Positions 17,944 to 28,222 of a stretch of DNA of 64,000 nucleotides are shown here, piece after piece. A program made the position numbers and the translations under genes. This DNA is from Parvibaculaceae bacterium (GTDB lineage: Bacteria; Pseudomonadota; Alphaproteobacteria; Parvibaculales; Parvibaculaceae), in contig JARGNZ010000014.1 in the NCBI GenBank assembly GCA_029209985.1, forward strand, positions 1 to 64,000, in the 5' to 3' direction. The notes beneath the pieces were generated by a model, which did no database searches, was not told where the DNA came from, and saw only the letters and a program-made list of their open reading frames with translations. Numbering within the stretch: position 1 is the first letter of the stretch; every line of letters starts with the position of its first letter.

Positions 17944-19223
17944 TGACGGAACAGGAAGAATATGTAGAACGAGATACTGTTCACTATAAAAACCTGCCCG
18001 CGTGGCCGGGTTTTGGAGTTTATGACAAACACGTTGACGGGCTGGTTCCTGCCTCTCGTTTAGATTCATGGGAGCAATTTCACGCGCTCGTTAAGAGTTA
18101 TCGATTTGGGCATCGTGAAGATGAATACGTTTTTCGCGGGCAGCACCGTTTCGATTGGCCTTTGCAGCCGTCTTTGGATCGGCTTTCATCTAGCGCTATT
18201 GAGGCGGAAATTGCTAAAAAGCAGCTACATAATTTTCGACTCTCTGTTCGTGGTCGTGTACCAGACAGTGCCTTTCATAATGTTGATGACGATGATATTT
18301 GGGCCATGGGGCAACATCACGGTTTGGCAACGCCTTTGCTTGACTGGACATCGGCACCTTACGTCGCGTTGTTTTTTGCTTTCTTAAATGAAGATCCATC
18401 AACTTGGGTGGACAAGGATGGCGAGCCAGAGAACCAGAGCCGAGTAATCTATGTTCTGAATAAATCATTTATTGAAGATCTGGTAAAGGATCCTGAAGAT
18501 GATCCTCTTGCACGCAATTACCCTAAAATAGTTGAGCCCTCGAAGGATGACCATGGGCGATTGGTCAATCAAGCGGGGTTGTTCACTATGGCCCCATATC
18601 GCGAAACAATTGAATCATCTTTATTGAAGGCACTGACGGATTCAGGCGTGGATATTGATGATCCGAATGAGCTCAGCAAATATCTTTGCAAGATTCACAT
18701 TCCCAATTCACCAGAAGATCGCCGAACGTGTTTGCAGCATCTAAGAAAGATGAACATTCATTATGGGAGCTTGTTCCCAGATGTAATTGGCGCATCTGGA
18801 TATTGTAATGAGCTTATCAGCGAAGCTATTGAAAATCGCAATAAACCTAAACCTGCTCCCACTGAGAACCAGGTTATGATGGCAGCTCCTGCCACTGTGA
18901 ACGACTTTGTGATTGCAGAAACTGATGCTGTAAAGCGTGAGTTGATCTTAGCTCTAATCGTTGACGACAGCGTAAAGAACAAAACTTCTGAAGCGACGAT
19001 GAAAGGCATCGTAACGACGGTGCTAGACTTTATTCGAAACAAAGCTGGGGTGGATTGGTATGTGCGGGACTCTCAGCTTTCTCGCTTGAAGAACATTGTT
19101 CGACGTCAACTAAAACAGGCCCAGTTCCCTGATGATTTTGTTTCCATCGCAGCAGAATCCATCCGTCAAAAAGCTGCGGAGATGAGTAAAGAAAAAGAAA
19201 GGACTAACGGGGCACCAGCATGA
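17943..19223 (+). CDS. FRG-domain protein with an HsdR-like C-terminus
   Basis: A 426-residue protein with an N-terminal FRG domain: VFRGQHRFDWPLQPSL from residue 63 (F64-R65-G66) and the second family motif GQHHGLATPLLDWTSAPYVALFFAF near residues 120-144. FRG domains are common beside phage-defence genes; their biochemistry is not something I can state with confidence. The last part (about residues 355-416) resembles the C-terminal end of HsdR in the next gene: VDWYVRDSQLSRLKNIVRR here, VDWQVRDSVRAKLRNLVRR there. The gene is coupled to both neighbours (TGATG with hsdS, ATGA with hsdR). I start at ATG 17943 rather than TTG 17940. Confidence 0.88.
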   Translation: MTEQEEYVERDTVHYKNLPAWPGFGVYDKHVDGLVPASRLDSWEQFHALVKSYRFGHREDEYVFRGQHRFDWPLQPSLDRLSSSAIEAEIAKKQLHNFRLSVRGRVPDSAFHNVDDDDIWAMGQHHGLATPLLDWTSAPYVALFFAFLNEDPSTWVDKDGEPENQSRVIYVLNKSFIEDLVKDPEDDPLARNYPKIVEPSKDDHGRLVNQAGLFTMAPYRETIESSLLKALTDSGVDIDDPNELSKYLCKIHIPNSPEDRRTCLQHLRKMNIHYGSLFPDVIGASGYCNELISEAIENRNKPKPAPTENQVMMAAPATVNDFVIAETDAVKRELILALIVDDSVKNKTSEATMKGIVTTVLDFIRNKAGVDWYVRDSQLSRLKNIVRRQLKQAQFPDDFVSIAAESIRQKAAEMSKEKERTNGAPA

Positions 19224-22200
19224 TAACAGAAGATCAACTCGAACAGCTCTGCCTCGATTGGTTTCAATCCATCGGATACGACTATATTTGCGGGTACGAT
19301 ATTGCCTCCGATGGGCCTGCGCCAGAGCGCGCCGACTATCGCCAAATTATCCTGCATGATCGGTTGGTAGATCGTCTCGGGGTGATTAACCCGCATGTAC
19401 CAGCGGAGACGTTGGAGCAGGTCGCGCTACAATTGGCAAAGCCAGAGACGCCCATTCTGATCAAAAACAACAAAGCGTTTCATCAGTTCTTGTTGGAAGG
19501 TGTGAAGGTCACGTTTAAGGATGCGTTCGGCGAGGAGAAAACGGACTATGTGCATCTGATTGATTTTGATGTTGTGGGGAATAATCAATTCCTTGTGGTT
19601 AATCAGTACACGATTACAGGCACCAAGGGGAACCGTCGCCCGGATGTGATTGTGTTTATCAATGGCTTGCCAATTTCGGTATTGGAGTTGAAAAACCCAG
19701 CCGATAATAACGCGGATATTTGGTCCGCCTACCAACAGCTGCGGACCTACAAAGAAGAGATTCCTGATCTATTCACTTTTAACGAGGCTTTGGTGATTAG
19801 TGATGGTTTGCATGCGCGTGTTGGGTCGCTGACGGCGAACAAAGAGCGTTTCATGGCGTGGCGCACGGTCGGGCATGAAAAAGATAGGCCACCGTTTGAG
19901 TATGCGTTGGAAACGCTTGTTAAGGGGTTCTTCCAGCCTGAGTTGCTGTTGGACTACATGCGTCACTTTGTTCTGTTTGAGCAAGACAATGGCGTTACGA
20001 TCAAAAAAATCGCCGGGTATCACCAATTCCACGCCGTCCGCGCGGCGGTTGATGCCACTATTTCGGCAACCAAGGCTCAGGGCGACAAGGCCGGTAAAGC
20101 CGGTGTTGTTTGGCATACTCAAGGATCGGGTAAATCGATCTCTATGGTGTGCTATGCGGGGAAATTACTGGCCCAGCCGGATATGAACAACCCGACGATT
20201 GTTGTGGTCACAGACCGCAATGATCTGGACGGACAGCTTCATGATACGTTTAGCATGGCGGCGGAAACGCTGAAGCAGACACCCGTGCAAGCTGGGGACC
20301 GCGACGCGTTACGCGAGATGCTTGCTTCGCGCCAATCTGGCGGGATCATTTTTACGACCATTCAGAAGTTTGCGTTGGAGAACAGCGAAACAACACATCC
20401 GATCTTAAGTGAGCGAAAGAACATTGTCGTTGTGAGTGATGAAGCTCACCGTAGCCAATACGGCGACAAGGCCAAGCTGAATCCAAAGACAGGCAAGTAT
20501 ACGTTTGGATATTCAAAGCATATGCGAGACGCATTGCCGGGCGCGTCTTTCATTGGGTTTACAGGGACGCCGGTTGACACGGGGGATAAAGATACGCGCG
20601 CGGTCTTTGGCGACTATGTCTCCATTTATGACATTCAGGATGCTGTCGATGATGGCGCAACGGTTCCTATCTTCTATGAATCCCGCTTGGCTAAGCTAAA
20701 TATTAATGAGGCAGAGATTGAAGCACTTAACGATGACGTAGACGAGGTCATCGAAGATGAGGAAGACGCTTCGACGCGTGAAAAGACAAAATCTCAATGG
20801 GCCACTCTGGAAAAACTTGTTGGTAGCGAACCAAGGGTTGCCGAAGTCGGAAAAGATCTCGTCCAACATTTCGAAGAACGCATAGCGAGCATGCCGGGAA
20901 AAGGTATGATTGTTTGTATGAGCCGCGATATTTGCGTGGAGATGTATGATGCCATCATTGCCCTGAGGCCAGATTGGCATGATGAGGACCCGACAAAGGG
21001 AGCCGTCAAAATTGTCATGACGGGGTCTGCATCTGACAAAGACAAACTGCGCCCTCATATTTACAGCAAAGAAACAAAGAAGTTATTTGAGAAGCGCTTT
21101 AAGGATGAGAACGATCCTCTGCAGTTAGTGATCGTGCGGGATATGTGGCTAACGGGCTTTGACGCGCCAAATTGCCATACGATGTATATTGATAAGCCTA
21201 TGAAGGGGCATAATTTGATGCAGGCGATTGCGCGCGTCAATCGGGTATTCAAAGATAAACCGGGCGGGCTCGTCGTTGATTACATAGGTATTGCTAACGA
21301 ACTCAAGCAGGCCCTAAAAACATACACTGGGTCAAATGGTAAGGGTAAGCCTACTCACGACACACATGAGGCCTATTCCATTTTGCTGGAGAAAATGGAT
21401 GTTGTTCGAGGCATTTTGCATGGCTTCGATTATAGCGGGTTTGAAGACAACGCCCTAGAATTACTACCCGGCGCAATGAACCACATATTAGGTGCGCAGG
21501 GAGCCGATAAGAAGCTAGACGGCAAGAAGCGTTTTCTCGATGTCATGGCTGCTATCAGCAAGGCATACACGCTGTGTAGCACTATGGATGAAGTTTCGCG
21601 GCTCAAGAAAGAAATAGCTTTTCTTGGCGCGGTGAAGAACGCGATTACTAAATTTACAACAGTCGACAAGCGTCGGACAGATGAAGAGAAAAATTCGGCC
21701 CTAAAGCAGATAATTGATAACGCAATTGTTGCTGATGGTGTCGATGATATTTTTAACTTGGTCGGGTTAGATAGGCCGAATATTGGACTGCTGTCCCCTG
21801 AGTTTATGGAAGATGTGGCAAATCTAGAGGAGAAGAACCTAGCTGTTGATTTGCTGGAGCGTTTACTACGTGATGAGGTGAAGGCATGTATGAAAACGGA
21901 TGTTGTGTCGGAGAAAAAATACTCTGATAGAATCTTGGAAACTCTACGCAAATATCACAACCGCGCCATTGAAACGGCTCAAGTGATTGAAGAGTTGATT
22001 CAGATGGCCAAAGACATGGCTGAGGATGCCGAAATTGCAGAAAAGTCCGGCCTAAATCCGGATGAAGTCGCCTTCTATCGTGCGTTAATTCAGAATGAAT
22101 CTGCTGTGAAAGAACTTGGAGATAATAACCTTCGAGAACTGGCGAAACATGTCACTGCACAACTGAGGAAAAGCACGACAGTAGATTGGCAAGTGCGCGA

Positions 22201-22336
22201 TAGCGTAAGAGCGAAACTTCGTAATCTTGTTCGTCGAGCATTGAGAAAGTGGCGTTACCCACCTGACCGGGCAGATGAAGCCGTTGAACTATGTTTGAAG
22301 CAGGCTGAAGCGTTAAGCGAAAGTTGGAGTAGTTAG
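19220..22336 (+). CDS. hsdR: Type I restriction endonuclease subunit (translocase/nuclease)
   Basis: HsdR translocates unmethylated DNA using ATP and cuts it when blocked. The 1038-residue protein has a PD-(D/E)xK nuclease with D142 (RPDVIVF) and E156-L-K158, then a superfamily 2 helicase motor: TQGSGKS at 300-306, DEAH at 407-410 and GFTGTP further on. The helical C-terminal region (residues about 870-1038) is the part that in studied enzymes contacts the methyltransferase core. It overlaps the FRG gene by four bases (ATGA), so the four genes form one translationally coupled operon. No terminator is evident downstream. Confidence 0.96.
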   Translation: MITEDQLEQLCLDWFQSIGYDYICGYDIASDGPAPERADYRQIILHDRLVDRLGVINPHVPAETLEQVALQLAKPETPILIKNNKAFHQFLLEGVKVTFKDAFGEEKTDYVHLIDFDVVGNNQFLVVNQYTITGTKGNRRPDVIVFINGLPISVLELKNPADNNADIWSAYQQLRTYKEEIPDLFTFNEALVISDGLHARVGSLTANKERFMAWRTVGHEKDRPPFEYALETLVKGFFQPELLLDYMRHFVLFEQDNGVTIKKIAGYHQFHAVRAAVDATISATKAQGDKAGKAGVVWHTQGSGKSISMVCYAGKLLAQPDMNNPTIVVVTDRNDLDGQLHDTFSMAAETLKQTPVQAGDRDALREMLASRQSGGIIFTTIQKFALENSETTHPILSERKNIVVVSDEAHRSQYGDKAKLNPKTGKYTFGYSKHMRDALPGASFIGFTGTPVDTGDKDTRAVFGDYVSIYDIQDAVDDGATVPIFYESRLAKLNINEAEIEALNDDVDEVIEDEEDASTREKTKSQWATLEKLVGSEPRVAEVGKDLVQHFEERIASMPGKGMIVCMSRDICVEMYDAIIALRPDWHDEDPTKGAVKIVMTGSASDKDKLRPHIYSKETKKLFEKRFKDENDPLQLVIVRDMWLTGFDAPNCHTMYIDKPMKGHNLMQAIARVNRVFKDKPGGLVVDYIGIANELKQALKTYTGSNGKGKPTHDTHEAYSILLEKMDVVRGILHGFDYSGFEDNALELLPGAMNHILGAQGADKKLDGKKRFLDVMAAISKAYTLCSTMDEVSRLKKEIAFLGAVKNAITKFTTVDKRRTDEEKNSALKQIIDNAIVADGVDDIFNLVGLDRPNIGLLSPEFMEDVANLEEKNLAVDLLERLLRDEVKACMKTDVVSEKKYSDRILETLRKYHNRAIETAQVIEELIQMAKDMAEDAEIAEKSGLNPDEVAFYRALIQNESAVKELGDNNLRELAKHVTAQLRKSTTVDWQVRDSVRAKLRNLVRRALRKWRYPPDRADEAVELCLKQAEALSESWSS

Positions 22337-22495
22337 GCGCCAAAGGGAGAGAAGCGTTTGATAGTTCGGAACCAAAGTGCAGACTCAGGACTTTGAACAG
22401 CAGAAAAATTAAACATATCAAACCCTTCAACCGCCTCGGCATCCAAAGTTGTGCGACGCCCCCCGCACTCTAGAAGAATGCGAGGGATGTCTGGA

Positions 22496-23506
22496 TTAGA
22501 CGGGATGCGGTGTGCCCAGCATTGCGTGTTCATCGAGGCAGCCTAGGCCGTCTAAAGCCGCGTGTAGGGCTTGGTCTAGAGGGGTGTGGGGTTCGGCACC
22601 GAGGAAGGCGACGAGTTTGGCGTTGTCCAGTTCAATGGTTTCGCGCCACAGATAACGCATTTCTAAAAGTCCTTTTAAGGTTGCACTAAAAGGCGAGGCG
22701 AGCTTGAGCAGTGTCCACGGGAGATTTTTGATGGGCATGTCTTGGTTGCCTGCTACGCGCGCAATGGCGTTGGCCATCTCAATGCCGCGCTCAAATGTAT
22801 GGCCGCGAAAGTGGAACAGGTCGTGGTCGGCCAACCGTGTTTCGGCCTCCATCAGCTTGCGAAATGTTTCGGCCAAATCGGGCAAATAGGCCCACGCATG
22901 GCCTTTATCATGCAGTCCCGGATAGACAACAGAGGTGATCGGCTGGCCCGGTTTCACCACGGCGTTTTGCAACCAAGACCCCGGTGCATGGGCGCCGAAA
23001 AAATCACCAGCGCGGACGATGAGAGAGGTGATGTTTGCCTTGGCGATCATCTGCTCCATCTCCACGCGAATAGCCCCCTTCTCCGTTTCTGGATATTGGG
23101 GGGAGGTTTCAGACAAGAGCGGCCAAGCGCCCGGCCCAAAATTGTAGATATTTCCGGGAAACAGCAAACGCGCGCCAGACGCTTGCGCGGCGGCAATAGA
23201 ATGCGCCAGCATGGGAATGGCCCGCTCACGCCACTTGGCGTAGCCCGGTGGATTGGCCCCATGAAAAATAGCGTCCACACCTTTGGCCGCCTTCGCCACG
23301 TCTTTGGCTTTCAGCGCGTCGCCTTTGCACCACTCAACGGGTCCTAAATGTGTGTAAGCCTTTTGGGCGGCTTTGGGCTTGCGCGTGAGGGCGCGGATTT
23401 TCCACCCTGCCCGTCCAAAAGCTTGCACAATTTCGCCGCCGATGCCGCCGGTCGCCCCAATAACCAAAAGGGTTTTAGGCTGTGTGGAGTGTAAGGTCTG
23501 GGTCAT
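22496..23506 (-). CDS. NAD(P)-dependent epimerase/SDR family protein
   Basis: A 336-residue extended short-chain dehydrogenase/NAD-dependent epimerase with nucleotide-binding motif VIGATGGIGGEIVQAF near residue 15 and a typical central region (FHGANPPGYAKW, LLFPGNIYNFGPG). The catalytic YxxxK is not clear, which is common among atypical extended SDRs. The start at 23506 follows AGGAGA; the frame extends 17 codons further. It is divergent from a LysR-type regulator with about 100 bases between starts, so it is probably that regulator's target. Its substrate is unknown. Confidence 0.85.
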   Translation of the reverse strand: MTQTLHSTQPKTLLVIGATGGIGGEIVQAFGRAGWKIRALTRKPKAAQKAYTHLGPVEWCKGDALKAKDVAKAAKGVDAIFHGANPPGYAKWRERAIPMLAHSIAAAQASGARLLFPGNIYNFGPGAWPLLSETSPQYPETEKGAIRVEMEQMIAKANITSLIVRAGDFFGAHAPGSWLQNAVVKPGQPITSVVYPGLHDKGHAWAYLPDLAETFRKLMEAETRLADHDLFHFRGHTFERGIEMANAIARVAGNQDMPIKNLPWTLLKLASPFSATLKGLLEMRYLWRETIELDNAKLVAFLGAEPHTPLDQALHAALDGLGCLDEHAMLGTPHPV

Positions 23507-23607
23507 TTTAGGCTCTCCTAATCTCTTTGATTGCGGGAGCCTTAGATGTAACGTCAATTAATTCGAATATAAATTTCCATTTTTCTCTAAAAGATATACA
23601 TTTATGT

Positions 23608-24522
23608 ATGGAAAAAAGAGATCTCGACTGGACATTTTATCGATCCTTTTTAGCCGTTATGCGCCATGGCAGCCTATCTGCGGCGGCGCACGCGCTGAAA
23701 CTGACCCAACCGACGCTTGGCCGCCATGTTGACGGTTTGGAGGCTGGCTTGGGCACGTCTCTTTTTACACGCTCCCGCATGGGACTGACCCCTACAGATG
23801 CGGCACTCGCCCTTATGCCCCACGCAGAAGCAATGGAAGCAGCCGTCGCCGCGTTCACTCGGGCGGCAAGCGGCGAGGCGCAAGATGCGCGTGGCACCGT
23901 GCGGCTGACCACCAGCCAAATTATGGGGGCCGAAGTGCTGCCGCCTTTCATTACTGAATTTAGGCAACGCCACCCCCACATCGACATTGAGCTTAATCTT
24001 GATGATCGCCAGCAAGACTTGCTGCGACGCGATGCCGACATTGCCCTGCGCATGGCGCGCCCAACCCAAACGGCCCTTATTGCCCGTAAGGTTGGTGTGC
24101 TGAAAGTGAAGCTATATGCGCATCAAGACTATCTGAAAAACCATACGCTGCCAGATACGGTTGAGGACCTTGCGCACCACACTGTCATTGGCTATGACGC
24201 GAACCCGCGCATTTTTGAACTGCTGGATCAGGATGGGTTGGGCATTTCGCGGAAAACATTTTCGCTGCGCTCGGATTCTGAGTTGGCACAATTGGCGTTG
24301 CTGCGTGCAGGCGCAGGCATTGGCGGGGCACAAATGGGCATTGCCGAACGCACTCGCGAACTGGTTCCTATTCTCCACAATCAATTTGGGTTCGACATGG
24401 AAATGTGGCTGGCCCACCATGAAGACCTGAAGTCGAGCTTGCGCGTGCGCTTATTATATAACTTCCTTGCGGAGAAGCTCATTGCCTATGGACGCACAAG
24501 CGGCACCACCCGGAGGGCGTAA
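23608..24522 (+). CDS. LysR family transcriptional regulator
   Basis: A 304-residue LysR-type regulator with an N-terminal winged helix (FLAVMRHGSLSAAAHALKLTQPTLGRHVDGLEAGLGTSLFTR) and a C-terminal periplasmic-binding-protein-like effector domain. It is divergent from the SDR gene and probably regulates it. The ATG at 23608 fits the family N-terminus; the frame is open further upstream. Confidence 0.92.
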   Translation: MEKRDLDWTFYRSFLAVMRHGSLSAAAHALKLTQPTLGRHVDGLEAGLGTSLFTRSRMGLTPTDAALALMPHAEAMEAAVAAFTRAASGEAQDARGTVRLTTSQIMGAEVLPPFITEFRQRHPHIDIELNLDDRQQDLLRRDADIALRMARPTQTALIARKVGVLKVKLYAHQDYLKNHTLPDTVEDLAHHTVIGYDANPRIFELLDQDGLGISRKTFSLRSDSELAQLALLRAGAGIGGAQMGIAERTRELVPILHNQFGFDMEMWLAHHEDLKSSLRVRLLYNFLAEKLIAYGRTSGTTRRA

Positions 24523-24524
24523 GG

Positions 24525-25160
24525 TCAGGCCAGTCCAGGCAGGATGGCCTTAATGCCGTCCAAAACCATTTCCACTGCAATCGCTGCCAAGATCATGCCC
24601 ATCAAGCGGGTCATGATGACGCGCATTTGGGTGGACAATAGGTGGCCAATGGTTGACGCAAAATAGAAGGCCACCAACAGTGCGGCTAAAATTGCGGCCA
24701 GCACTGCACCATACGCAAAGAGCTGGGCGGTGCCTTGCGTTTGGGCTGAATAGATGATGAGGGTGGCGATTGTGCCCGGCCCGACAATCAAAGGAAACGT
24801 CATCGGGTAGAAGCTGATGTTATCCTGTTCCCCGTCATGGACTTTTTCATGGGCGCCGCGCTCGTGGGCGGTGATCTCTTTACCGTTCAGCATTGAAAAG
24901 GCGATGCCCAATAAAACAAGCCCGCCGGCTACTCGGAAGTTATCAACGGAAATACCAAAGAAGCCGATGATTGCATTGCCCGCCACCGCAAAAACAACGC
25001 ACATGATTGCCGTGTAAAGTGTGACCTGCATTGCCATGCGGCGCTGCTCGGCAACTTTTTTCTCAGCGGTTAGAGCGAGGAAAAAGGGGAGGTTCACAAA
25101 CGGATTCATGATGGCAAAAAGCGCCCCGAAAAACTTTGTCGCAAATTCAATATCCACCAC
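24525..25160 (-). CDS. MarC family integral membrane protein
   Basis: A 211-residue protein with six hydrophobic segments. Family features are FFGALFAIMNPFVNLPFFLALT at the N-terminus and YPMTFPLIVGPGTIATLI in the middle. MarC-family proteins are conserved inner-membrane proteins of unknown function; an early link to multiple antibiotic resistance was not upheld. It starts with GTG after GGAGAG and ends two bases from the converging LysR gene. Confidence 0.92.
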   Translation of the reverse strand: MVDIEFATKFFGALFAIMNPFVNLPFFLALTAEKKVAEQRRMAMQVTLYTAIMCVVFAVAGNAIIGFFGISVDNFRVAGGLVLLGIAFSMLNGKEITAHERGAHEKVHDGEQDNISFYPMTFPLIVGPGTIATLIIYSAQTQGTAQLFAYGAVLAAILAALLVAFYFASTIGHLLSTQMRVIMTRLMGMILAAIAVEMVLDGIKAILPGLA

Positions 25161-25230
25161 GTCTCTCCTTCAAACGGCTTGAGGGCGAAGCCTAGACAAT
25201 TCATCCCTCTTGGACAACAGACCTTGTGCC

Positions 25231-26151
25231 CTATAGGGGGGCGTTTTGCGCCACAACCTCTTGTGCGATTTGGAGAAAATGTGCGACGGGGGGCGTGATG
25301 TTTTCGCCGTTCCATGCAAGGCCGGTTTCCAACACGGGCGCATCACCGGCCAAATCCATATAGCGCACACCGGTGCGGGCAAGGTTGCGCAAGGACGCAG
25401 GGACCAGCGCAATGCCCATGCCCGCAGACACAAGGCTGATGATGGTTTGCATTTGAACCGCCTCTTGCACAATCTGCGGCGTGCCATCATGAGCTGCGAT
25501 ATAGCCCGTGACCAAGTCATGAAACGCGGGGGCGCTGTGACGGGGGAATAGGATGAGTGGCGCATCCACCACACGCTCCGGCGACAACAACCCTTTAGGC
25601 ATTGGCAATGTTTGCGCGGCGACCCAGCTTTCTGGTACGGCAGCAATCAAGGGTTCGGTGAGCAAAGGCAGATAGGACAACGGCTTTGGGAAAACCCCAT
25701 TGGGGGGCGGGATGACAATGCCGATATCGACCTTTCCCCCCAACAGCTTTTCAATTTGCACATCACTTGTGGCTTCCGTCAGCGCCACGTCCACTTTGGG
25801 GAAAAGCTCTGTGTAGTTGCGTACCAGCTTAGGTAGAACGCTATAGTCGGCGGTGCTGACAAATGAAATTTGGAGGCGGCCTGATGTGCCTTCTTTGAGC
25901 TCATGGGCAATTTGGGGCAATGCCGCCATGCCCTCCAAAACCTGATGCACCGGCTCTAACCACGCGGCCCCAAACGGGGTGAGCGCGACACTGCGCTTCG
26001 TGCGCACAAAAAGCGGCGCGCCGATCTCTTGCTCCAAAGCCATGATCGATTGGCTCAAAGGCGGCTGCGTCATGCCTAACAAGTCTGCTGCCCGCCCAAA
26101 GTGCAGGGTTTGCGCCACTGTGGCGAAATGCTTTAACTGACGAATGCGCAT
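25231..26151 (-). CDS. LysR family transcriptional regulator
   Basis: A 306-residue LysR-type regulator. The N-terminal helix-turn-helix is IRQLKHFATVAQTLHFGRAADLLGMTQPPLSQSIMALEQEIGAPLFVR, followed by an effector-binding domain. The start is ATG at 26151; TTG lies four codons further out. It is divergent from ilvD with about 105 bases between starts, in an AT-rich gap with several TATTAATAT-like stretches, so it may regulate ilvD or respond to a branched-chain intermediate. Confidence 0.92.
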   Translation of the reverse strand: MRIRQLKHFATVAQTLHFGRAADLLGMTQPPLSQSIMALEQEIGAPLFVRTKRSVALTPFGAAWLEPVHQVLEGMAALPQIAHELKEGTSGRLQISFVSTADYSVLPKLVRNYTELFPKVDVALTEATSDVQIEKLLGGKVDIGIVIPPPNGVFPKPLSYLPLLTEPLIAAVPESWVAAQTLPMPKGLLSPERVVDAPLILFPRHSAPAFHDLVTGYIAAHDGTPQIVQEAVQMQTIISLVSAGMGIALVPASLRNLARTGVRYMDLAGDAPVLETGLAWNGENITPPVAHFLQIAQEVVAQNAPL

Positions 26152-26256
26152 ATAAATATCCAAAATATATTAGTTGGGTCATATTAATATATTTCACATA
26201 CATTTCAAAGTGCCCTATCTTTGAGCCAATATTACCGACCATTTAGAGAGGCCCTC

Positions 26257-28101
26257 ATGCCCCCATATCTTTCCAGAACTTCTACCCATGGCCGTAACAT
26301 GGCTGGTGCGCGTGGCCTTTGGCGCGCGACCGGCATGTCCGATGATGACTTCGGAAAGCCGATTATTGCGGTTGCCAATAGCTTCACTCAATTTGTGCCC
26401 GGCCATGTCCACCTGAAAGACTTGGGCCAATTGGTTGCCGGTGAAATTGAAAAAGCGGGCGGCGTTGCCAAAGAATTCAATACAATCGCGATTGATGACG
26501 GCATCGCGATGGGTCACGGGGGCATGCTCTACTCCCTGCCAAGCCGCGACCTGATTGCCGACAGTATTGAATATATGGTCAATGCGCACTGTGCTGATGC
26601 GCTGGTGTGCATTTCCAACTGTGACAAGATCACGCCGGGCATGTTGAATGCTTCTATGCGTTTGAACATTCCAACGATCTTTGTTTCCGGTGGCCCGATG
26701 GAAGCTGGCAAGGTGACGTTGAACGGCATTGAGCAGGCCATTGATTTGGTGGATGCCATGGTGATGGCCGCCGATGATAAATTTACCGATGAAGAAGTCG
26801 CTCATGTTGAACGCTCTGCGTGTCCGACGTGTGGGTCTTGCTCTGGCATGTTTACAGCCAACTCCATGAACTGCCTGACCGAAGCCATGGGGCTATCGTT
26901 GCCGGGCAACGGGTCGGTTTTGGCAACCCATGCGGACCGCGAACAATTGTTCCGGGATGCCGGGCGACGCATCGTTGATTTGGCCAAACGCTGGTACGTG
27001 AACGATGACGCCTCTGTTTTGCCGCGCAGCATTGCCAACTTTGCCTCGTTTGAAAACGCGATGACCCTCGACATTGCAATGGGCGGCTCGACCAACACAG
27101 TGTTGCACTTGTTGGCCGCTGCCTATGAAGGCGAAGTCCCCTTTACCATGGACGACATTGACCGCCTCTCGCGCAAAGTGCCGTGTCTCTGTAAAGCAGC
27201 GCCCGCGAAAGCAGACGTGCATATGGAAGACATTCACAGAGCTGGTGGCGTGTTGGGCATTGTGGGTGAATTGGACCGGGCAGGTTTAATTGACACCAAT
27301 ACGCCAACCGTACATGCCGCCACAATGGGCGAGGCGTTGGACAATTGGGACGTGATGCGGACCGATGATAAAGACGTGCATCACTTCTATAAAGCTGCAC
27401 CGGGTGGCGTTCCCACCCAAGTGGCCTTTAGCCAAGCGGCACGGTGGAAAGAACTGGACCTCGACCGTGAAAACGGCGTGATCCGCACAGCCGCCCATGC
27501 GTTTTCGCAAGATGGTGGTCTTGCGGTGTTGTCTGGCAACATGGCCACAGAAGGCTGCATCGTGAAAACAGCCGGTGTGGACGAAAGCATTTTGACGTTC
27601 AGTGGATCGGCCATTGTGTTTGAAAGTCAAGACGATGCGGTGTCCAGCATTTTAACCAACAAAGTGAAACCGGGCGACGTTGTTGTCATTCGCTACGAAG
27701 GGCCAAAAGGCGGGCCGGGCATGCAGGAAATGCTCTACCCAACCAGCTACCTCAAATCTAAAGGCTTGGGCAAGGATTGTGCCTTGGTAACAGATGGCCG
27801 GTTCTCTGGTGGGAGTTCTGGTCTTTCCATTGGCCACGTTTCACCTGAAGCTGGTGAGGGCGGCGTCATTGGTTTGGTGGAGACAGGCGACCCGATCGTC
27901 ATTGACATTCCCAACCGGAGCATCCGCCTTGACCTGCCTGACAATGTGATTGCAGAACGGCGCGCTGCCATGGAAGCAAAAGGCGCGGACGCGTGGAAGC
28001 CAGTTGGGCGCAAGCGTAAAGTTTCAGTTGCGCTGCAAGCTTATGCGGCTCTGACAACCAATGCGGCACGCGGCGCGGTACGCAGCTTGGATCAAAAATA
28101 G
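26257..28101 (+). CDS. ilvD: Dihydroxy-acid dehydratase
   Basis: IlvD dehydrates 2,3-dihydroxy-isovalerate and 2,3-dihydroxy-3-methylvalerate to the keto acids that precede valine, leucine and isoleucine. The 614-residue product begins with the family's [18 protein letters not shown] and has iron-sulfur cysteines in [12 protein letters not shown] and [11 protein letters not shown], with the C-terminal [19 protein letters not shown]. It matches the long E. coli-type enzyme. The start at 26257 follows GAGAGG. It is a single transcription unit ending in a terminator. Confidence 0.97.
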   Translation: MPPYLSRTSTHGRNMAGARGLWRATGMSDDDFGKPIIAVANSFTQFVPGHVHLKDLGQLVAGEIEKAGGVAKEFNTIAIDDGIAMGHGGMLYSLPSRDLIADSIEYMVNAHCADALVCISNCDKITPGMLNASMRLNIPTIFVSGGPMEAGKVTLNGIEQAIDLVDAMVMAADDKFTDEEVAHVERSACPTCGSCSGMFTANSMNCLTEAMGLSLPGNGSVLATHADREQLFRDAGRRIVDLAKRWYVNDDASVLPRSIANFASFENAMTLDIAMGGSTNTVLHLLAAAYEGEVPFTMDDIDRLSRKVPCLCKAAPAKADVHMEDIHRAGGVLGIVGELDRAGLIDTNTPTVHAATMGEALDNWDVMRTDDKDVHHFYKAAPGGVPTQVAFSQAARWKELDLDRENGVIRTAAHAFSQDGGLAVLSGNMATEGCIVKTAGVDESILTFSGSAIVFESQDDAVSSILTNKVKPGDVVVIRYEGPKGGPGMQEMLYPTSYLKSKGLGKDCALVTDGRFSGGSSGLSIGHVSPEAGEGGVIGLVETGDPIVIDIPNRSIRLDLPDNVIAERRAAMEAKGADAWKPVGRKRKVSVALQAYAALTTNAARGAVRSLDQK

Positions 28102-28127
28102 GTTAAGCCCATTGGCTTGATGCAAAG

Positions 28128-28162
28128 AGGCTTCCACCCTTCATGGGTCGGGAGCCTTTTTT
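28128..28162 (+). terminator. Intrinsic terminator after ilvD
   Basis: AGGCTTCC pairs with GGGAGCCT (one G-U) and inner ACCC with GGGT, followed by TTTTTT. It lies 27 bases after the ilvD stop. Confidence 0.85.
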
Positions 28163-28222
28163 GACTTGGGGTGCACGTCCGCCTTTTTCGGAGTACCCTT
28201 TTGCTTTGTTCCTGAAGGACCG

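Noticed and set aside
22337-22500. Second attachment site for a tRNA-Arg island
   Set aside because: I looked for the tRNA 3' end (TCGAATCGTGTCGGGTGCAC) here and found no match.
22333-22533. Minus-strand 66-residue frame after hsdR
   Set aside because: Its start lies within the SDR gene and no family match or ribosome-binding site is evident; it may be a gene fragment.
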